In this document: piece by piece, positions 13,657 to 13,820 of the stretch
Layout of the letters: every line of letters starts with the position of its first letter
Numbering within the stretch: position 1 is the stretch's first letter
Source: Cyanobacteria bacterium UBA947
GTDB lineage: Bacteria > Cyanobacteriota > Vampirovibrionia > Gastranaerophilales > Gastranaerophilaceae
NCBI GenBank assembly: GCA_002293275.1
Contig: DBCX01000056.1
Coordinates: 2,530 to 16,349 of the forward strand
Reading direction: 5' to 3'
DNA length: 13,820 bases
The notes under the pieces: model-generated
The model's database searches: none
Seen by the model: the letters and a program-made list of their open reading frames with translations, nothing else
What the model was told of the DNA's origin: nothing
Made by a program: the position numbers and the translations under genes

Positions 13657-13820
13657 CTAGAGCGGCGAGGTTCTAAACAGCGTGTAGTACTTGTAGTTTC
13701 CCCAATAGATTACAAGCGAGACAAAATAGTTATCGAGGTCGGTGGCCTCTAAAAAAGTTTGCGGGATAGGCTTGCGGCGGGAGTCTTTTGAGACTTTGCC
13801 TATCAAATCTGTCCACCAGA
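13657..13820 (-). CDS. C-terminal end of an unrecognised protein (partial)
   Basis: An open minus-strand frame of 53 codons runs from the window edge to a TAG at 13657-13659. It ends in a stretch rich in aromatic residues (DNYFVSLVIYWGNYKYYTLFRTSPL). The other two minus-strand frames are stopped here, and codon choice resembles the neighbours', so it is probably the 3' end of a gene starting outside. The family is not recognisable from this piece. It is convergent with ogt. Confidence 0.55.
   Translation of the reverse strand, partial: WWTDLIGKVSKDSRRKPIPQTFLEATDLDNYFVSLVIYWGNYKYYTLFRTSPL

Noticed and set aside
13601..13660. Terminator after ogt
   Set aside because: Only a 4-bp stem with a 2-nt gap and four T residues displaced from it; too weak to call.
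1..13820. Mobile element, prophage, CRISPR array, toxin-antitoxin or defence system
   Set aside because: No transposase, integrase, repeat-spacer array or known defence gene; most genes are housekeeping, and codon use looks even across the window.

Overview
The window is a stretch of ordinary bacterial chromosome from a Gram-negative (LPS-making) organism. It is gene-dense, with many 4-bp start/stop overlaps and a moderate GC content. It carries cell-wall genes (murE, class B PBP), a lipid A cluster (hldE C-domain, lpxD, lpxC, fabZ), a GH57 glycosidase, a Na+/amino-acid symporter, a type IV pilin-like protein and DNA-repair genes (mutS, ogt). The pilin begins with the A|FTLAEVLITLGIIGVVAA type leader and ends in DGWKIKDDYPW. 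From memory, this style is abundant in gut Vampirovibrionia/Gastranaerophilales (non-photosynthetic Cyanobacteria relatives), but it also occurs in other gut lineages. The taxon call is therefore tentative. I see no phage, IS element, CRISPR array, tRNA or rRNA.

Layout. Positions 1-2438 (minus): pbpB/ftsI-like transpeptidase followed 3 bp later by murE, which runs off the left edge. Positions 2439-2491: a short divergent control region with a 13-bp inverted repeat. Positions 2492-3022 (plus): a small nitroreductase, convergent with a GH57 glycosidase (3025-4542, minus) at a 2-bp gap. Positions 4633-8857 (plus): a tightly overlapping operon of AGCS symporter, hldE C-domain, lpxD, lpxC and fabZ. 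Positions 8871-9527 (minus): a pilin-like protein with a structured leader (18-bp palindrome plus 9-bp-arm hairpin). Positions 9591-10223 (minus): an unrecognised membrane-anchored protein. Positions 10243-13612 (plus): mutS, a 120-residue unknown protein made of two copies of one module, and ogt. Positions 13657-13820 (minus): the tail of an unknown gene.

How the genes work together. PbpB and MurE belong to septal peptidoglycan synthesis. HldE-C makes ADP-heptose for the LPS core, LpxD and LpxC make lipid A precursors, and FabZ draws on the same 3-hydroxyacyl-ACP pool. MutS and Ogt are both DNA-repair proteins, one acting on replication mismatches and one on O6-alkylguanine.

The most interesting non-gene signal is promoter architecture. 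Several transcription units carry the same extended -10 element, TG-N-TA(C/T)(A/T)AT. At two of them (AGCS symporter and mutS), and at a third with an ordinary -10 (the 210-residue protein), the -10 lies so close to the ATG that the mRNA should be leaderless or nearly so, and no Shine-Dalgarno is visible. The genes inside operons use good AAGGAG-type sites instead. The most interesting undescribed protein is the internally duplicated RWYDxD protein at 12871-13233.
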